From: Faecalibacter rhinopitheci
GTDB lineage: Bacteria > Bacteroidota > Bacteroidia > Flavobacteriales > Weeksellaceae
Length of the DNA: 64,000 bases
Assembly (NCBI RefSeq): GCF_015234135.1
Contig: NZ_JADGIK010000002.1
Location: 124,001-188,000, forward strand
Direction of reading: 5' to 3'
Part shown: piece by piece, positions 62,088 to 64,000 of the stretch
Numbering within the stretch: the first letter of the stretch is position 1
Layout: each line of letters starts with the position of its first letter
Translations under genes and position numbers: made by a program
The notes under the pieces: model-generated
Seen by the model: only the letters and a program-made list of their open reading frames with translations
What the model was told of the DNA's origin: nothing
Databases searched by the model: none

Positions 62088-62981
62088 TTGAATCAAAAAA
62101 CAAAAAAACACCTTGTAACTGGGATAAAACTTGCGATTAGCTTGGTTTTAATTTATTACGTTTTCTTTGTCAAATTACATATTTTCGACATTCTTGATAA
62201 TTATAAAAATGCCAATTGGTTTTATATTTTTTTAGCAGTCCTATTATTTATCGCTTCACAGGCTTTATCTGTATTTCGCTTAGATTATTATTTTAGAGAT
62301 ATAAATCTTGATTTATCATATAGATCAAATATTCGTTTATATTTCTTAGGTATGTTTTATAACACCTTTGTTCCAGGAGGTATTGGAGGTGATGCCTACA
62401 AAGTATATATTTTAAATAAAAATTATAAAAATGGTTTAAAACAAATTTCCCAATCTGTTTTTTTAGATAAGATTATAGGATTATTTGCAATGATTTTAAT
62501 TATCATTTTTTTAGTTTATTTATCTAATTTAACTGACTATCCTATTATTCAGTATAGCGCATTAATAAGCTCTTTAATCGGGTTTATTGCTGTTCCCTAT
62601 CTTTTAGGATTATTTTTCCCTATACATAAAAAAACATTTTTTAACTCAATGATTTATTCAATTGTTTTACAATTGATTCAAGTAGGAATGCTTTACTTTG
62701 TATTAGAAGGCTTAAATATTCATCCTGACAATTTCAGTATTTACCTACTAATTTTTCTTGTTTCGGGTATATTATCTATTATATCTTTCAGTGGGTTTGG
62801 AATACGTGAAATTGTGTTTATGTATGCCGCGCATCGATTTAATTTTGATGAAACTTTAGCAACAAGTGCTGCATTTATCTTCTCAATAATTACAATTACA
62901 GTATCATTTATTGGAATCATCTACTTATTTAAAGGTGTAAAAGTTGAAGAGAAGAAAAAAAATACAAAAATTTCATTTTAG
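62088..62981 (+). CDS. Flippase-like membrane protein (LPG-synthase TM region, UPF0104)
   Basis: A 297-residue polytopic protein with about eight membrane segments. GMFYNTFVPGGIGGDAYKVYIL (about 94-115) is the family signature and SGFGIREIVFMYAA (about 238-251) the second. The family includes the flippase part of MprF and glycosyltransferase-associated flippases; no synthase domain is present here. The start is TTG at 62088: a stop codon lies 15 nt upstream in frame, no ATG intervenes, and the promoter above is well placed. Confidence 0.88.
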   Translation: MNQKTKKHLVTGIKLAISLVLIYYVFFVKLHIFDILDNYKNANWFYIFLAVLLFIASQALSVFRLDYYFRDINLDLSYRSNIRLYFLGMFYNTFVPGGIGGDAYKVYILNKNYKNGLKQISQSVFLDKIIGLFAMILIIIFLVYLSNLTDYPIIQYSALISSLIGFIAVPYLLGLFFPIHKKTFFNSMIYSIVLQLIQVGMLYFVLEGLNIHPDNFSIYLLIFLVSGILSIISFSGFGIREIVFMYAAHRFNFDETLATSAAFIFSIITITVSFIGIIYLFKGVKVEEKKKNTKISF

Positions 62982-63059
62982 GTTTTTAAAATATTTAACT
63001 GAATAGAAAAGAGTTATGTAAAACATCAAATTTTATTTAATATTTTTTCGATTCAAGTA

Positions 63060-63090
63060 TTTGGATTATTCAAAAACAGCCCTATATTTG
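63060..63090 (+). promoter_or_regulatory. Promoter of the tRNA-Val array
   Basis: TTTG (63060-63063), 19-nt spacer and TATATTTG (63083-63090): a full match to the Bacteroidota consensus. Predicted start about 63097, 9 nt ahead of the first tRNA. Confidence 0.8.
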
Positions 63091-63105
63091 CAATCCAATT
63101 ACGAA

Positions 63106-63180
63106 GGTCCCTTAGCTCAGTTGGTTCAGAGCACCTGCCTTACAAGCAGGGGGTCACTGGTTCGAATCCAGTAGGGACCA
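63106..63180 (+). tRNA. tRNA-Val (anticodon TAC), copy 1
   Basis: Complete cloverleaf: 7-bp acceptor GGTCCCT/AGGGACC, D arm GCTC/GAGC, anticodon arm CCTGC-CTTACAA-GCAGG, T arm ACTGG-TTCGAAT-CCAGT, discriminator A. The 3' CCA is not encoded. Confidence 0.97.
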
Positions 63181-63221
63181 CATAAAGACAATAGTAAGTC
63201 TTTTCAATCAAATTCTAATAA

Positions 63222-63296
63222 GGTCCCTTAGCTCAGTTGGTTCAGAGCACCTGCCTTACAAGCAGGGGGTCACTGGTTCGAATCCAGTAGGGACCA
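63222..63296 (+). tRNA. tRNA-Val (TAC), copy 2
   Basis: Identical to copy 1, with the fully Watson-Crick acceptor GGTCCCT. Confidence 0.97.
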
Positions 63297-63338
63297 CAAA
63301 AAAGACAATAGTAAGTCTTTTCAATAAAATTCTAATAA

Positions 63339-63413
63339 GGTCTCTTAGCTCAGTTGGTTCAGAGCACCTGCCTTACAAGCAGGGGGTCACTGGTTCGAAT
63401 CCAGTAGGGACCA
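63339..63413 (+). tRNA. tRNA-Val (TAC), copy 3
   Basis: Same as copy 1 except the acceptor begins GGTCTCT, giving a U-G wobble at the fifth acceptor pair. Confidence 0.97.
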
Positions 63414-63456
63414 CATAAAGACAATAGAAAGTCTTTTTAGTAAAATTCTAAAACAA

Positions 63457-63531
63457 GGTCTCTTAGCTCAGTTGGTTCAGAGCACCTGCCTTACAAGCAG
63501 GGGGTCACTGGTTCGAATCCAGTAGGGACCA
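63457..63531 (+). tRNA. tRNA-Val (TAC), copy 4
   Basis: Identical to copy 3 (GGTCTCT acceptor). Confidence 0.97.
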
Positions 63532-63573
63532 CATAAAAGACAATAGTAAGTCTTTTCAATAAAATTCTAATAA

Positions 63574-63648
63574 GGTCTCTTAGCTCAGTTGGTTCAGAGC
63601 ACCTGCCTTACAAGCAGGGGGTCACTGGTTCGAATCCAGTAGGGACCA
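63574..63648 (+). tRNA. tRNA-Val (TAC), copy 5
   Basis: Identical to copy 3. Confidence 0.97.
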
Positions 63649-63690
63649 CAAAAAAGACAATAGTAAGTCTTTTCAATAAAATTCTAATAA

Positions 63691-63765
63691 GGTCTCTTAG
63701 CTCAGTTGGTTCAGAGCACCTGCCTTACAAGCAGGGGGTCACTGGTTCGAATCCAGTAGGGACCA
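63691..63765 (+). tRNA. tRNA-Val (TAC), copy 6
   Basis: Identical to copy 3. Confidence 0.97.
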
Positions 63766-63808
63766 CATAAAGACAATAGTAAGTCTTTTTAGTAAAATTC
63801 TAAAACAA

Positions 63809-63883
63809 GGTCTCTTAGCTCAGTTGGTTCAGAGCACCTGCCTTACAAGCAGGGGGTCACTGGTTCGAATCCAGTAGGGACCA
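63809..63883 (+). tRNA. tRNA-Val (TAC), copy 7
   Basis: Identical to copy 3; last of the array, directly followed by a strong terminator instead of a spacer. Confidence 0.97.
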
Positions 63884-63885
63884 CA

Positions 63886-63925
63886 TAAAATTCCTTTCAA
63901 GATTACTTGAAAGGAATTTTTATTT
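63886..63925. terminator. Terminator of the tRNA array (probably bidirectional)
   Basis: A 15-bp stem (63887-63901 with 63906-63920), 4-nt loop, and T-rich tail. An A/T-rich left arm lets it serve the minus-strand gene end at 63925 as well. Confidence 0.85.
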
Positions 63926-64000
63926 TAATGTATTTTGGTTTTCATTAAGCGTTTATAAGGAAAAAGTGAAAGCACAAAAATTACGATTGAAGCTACTACT
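63925..64000 (-). CDS. Possible 3' end of a membrane protein gene (cut by window edge)
   Basis: A minus-strand frame runs in from the right edge and ends in TAA at 63925-63927. The visible 24 residues are a hydrophobic segment (VVASIVIFVLSLFP) and a basic tail (YKRLMKTKIH), as at the end of a polytopic membrane protein. Only the convergent terminator and the membrane-like composition support it. Confidence 0.4.
   Translation of the reverse strand, partial: VVASIVIFVLSLFPYKRLMKTKIH

Larger units (their letters stand above)
63106..63883 (+). repeat. Tandem array of seven tRNA-Val units
   Basis: Seven 75-nt tRNA genes spaced 116, 117, 118, 117, 117 and 118 nt start-to-start. Spacers 2 and 5 are identical, 3 and 6 differ by one base, and 1 and 4 are alike, so copy n matches copy n+3 at a 351-352 nt period. 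Each spacer carries a small hairpin with stem AAAGAC/GTCTTT. Confidence 0.93.

Noticed and set aside
63106-63883. Regular 117-nt repeat that could be taken for a CRISPR-like array
   Set aside because: The repeated unit folds as a full tRNA-Val cloverleaf and the spacers are themselves conserved, so it is a tRNA array.

Overview
The window is AT-rich DNA from a bacterium of the phylum Bacteroidota, most likely order Flavobacteriales (the gene set and style recall the Weeksellaceae; genus not determinable by eye). Support: a type IX secretion (T9SS) C-terminal sorting domain, a PID-CTERM-type small protein, an OmpA protein with TSP3-like calcium repeats, Bacteroidota LptD and YkfC-like C40 peptidase types, and several promoters of the form TTTG-N18..21-TAnnTTTG. 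Almost everything is chromosomal core; no phage, transposase, CRISPR array or plasmid gene was seen, and no gene-free stretch exceeds about 200 bases.

Layout. 2-2766 (+): 3' part of yicC, gmk, an alpha/beta hydrolase and a small membrane protein. 2805-9705 (-): a cytoplasmic NlpC/P60 peptidase coupled to an O-methyltransferase, acetyl-CoA synthetase, an M48 lipoprotein protease and mutS. 9749-12254: a SpoU-type RNA methyltransferase (+), a major OmpA protein (-) and folK (-). 12283-20039 (+): sppA, then the rod-shape/elongasome operon mreB-mreC-mreD-mrdA(PBP2)-rodA. 20116-29668 (-): a GNAT enzyme, dGTPase, a lemA-TPM-TPM operon, and a cell-envelope/electron-transfer run (amidase, MCE protein, membrane FeS protein, HAD enzyme, CCG FeS protein, plus a conserved DUF protein). 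29695-34367 (+): lptD, ridA, a membrane protein, pdxA. 34439-37232 (+): yceD-rpmF and accB-accC. 37430-40793 (+): tig, clpP, clpX. 40879-44572 (+): a T9SS cargo protein, a PID-CTERM small protein and a TlpA-like thioredoxin. 44610-53672 (-): a DnaQ/GIY-YIG nuclease with a HerA-like ATPase; mutL with two rhomboids and a membrane endonuclease/exonuclease/phosphatase protein; a Na+/solute symporter. 53751-59735 (+): a thioredoxin-domain protein, tag, an EamA transporter and a frameshifted GH20 hexosaminidase. 59772-61965 (-): a tightly coupled SDR-GNAT-SGNH operon. 62088-end: a flippase-like membrane protein, seven tandem tRNA-Val(UAC) genes with their own promoter and terminator, and the apparent 3' end of a minus-strand membrane protein.

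How the genes relate. Envelope growth dominates: elongasome (mreBCD, PBP2, RodA), peptidoglycan amidase and C40 recycling peptidase, LptD, an MCE protein, OmpA and a T9SS cargo. A second theme is protein quality control (tig, clpP, clpX, SppA, M48, two rhomboids) and a third DNA repair (mutS, mutL, tag, dnaQ/GIY-YIG, herA-like).

The most notable items are the seven-copy tRNA-Val array with a 352-bp higher-order period, the single-base frameshift in the GH20 gene, a roughly 100-residue membrane insertion in RodA, a MutL whose C-terminal endonuclease motifs are degenerate, the T9SS/PID-CTERM/TlpA cluster, and many genes that need TTG or GTG start codons. I did not find a clear, wholly new system; the best candidates are listed with what would test them.
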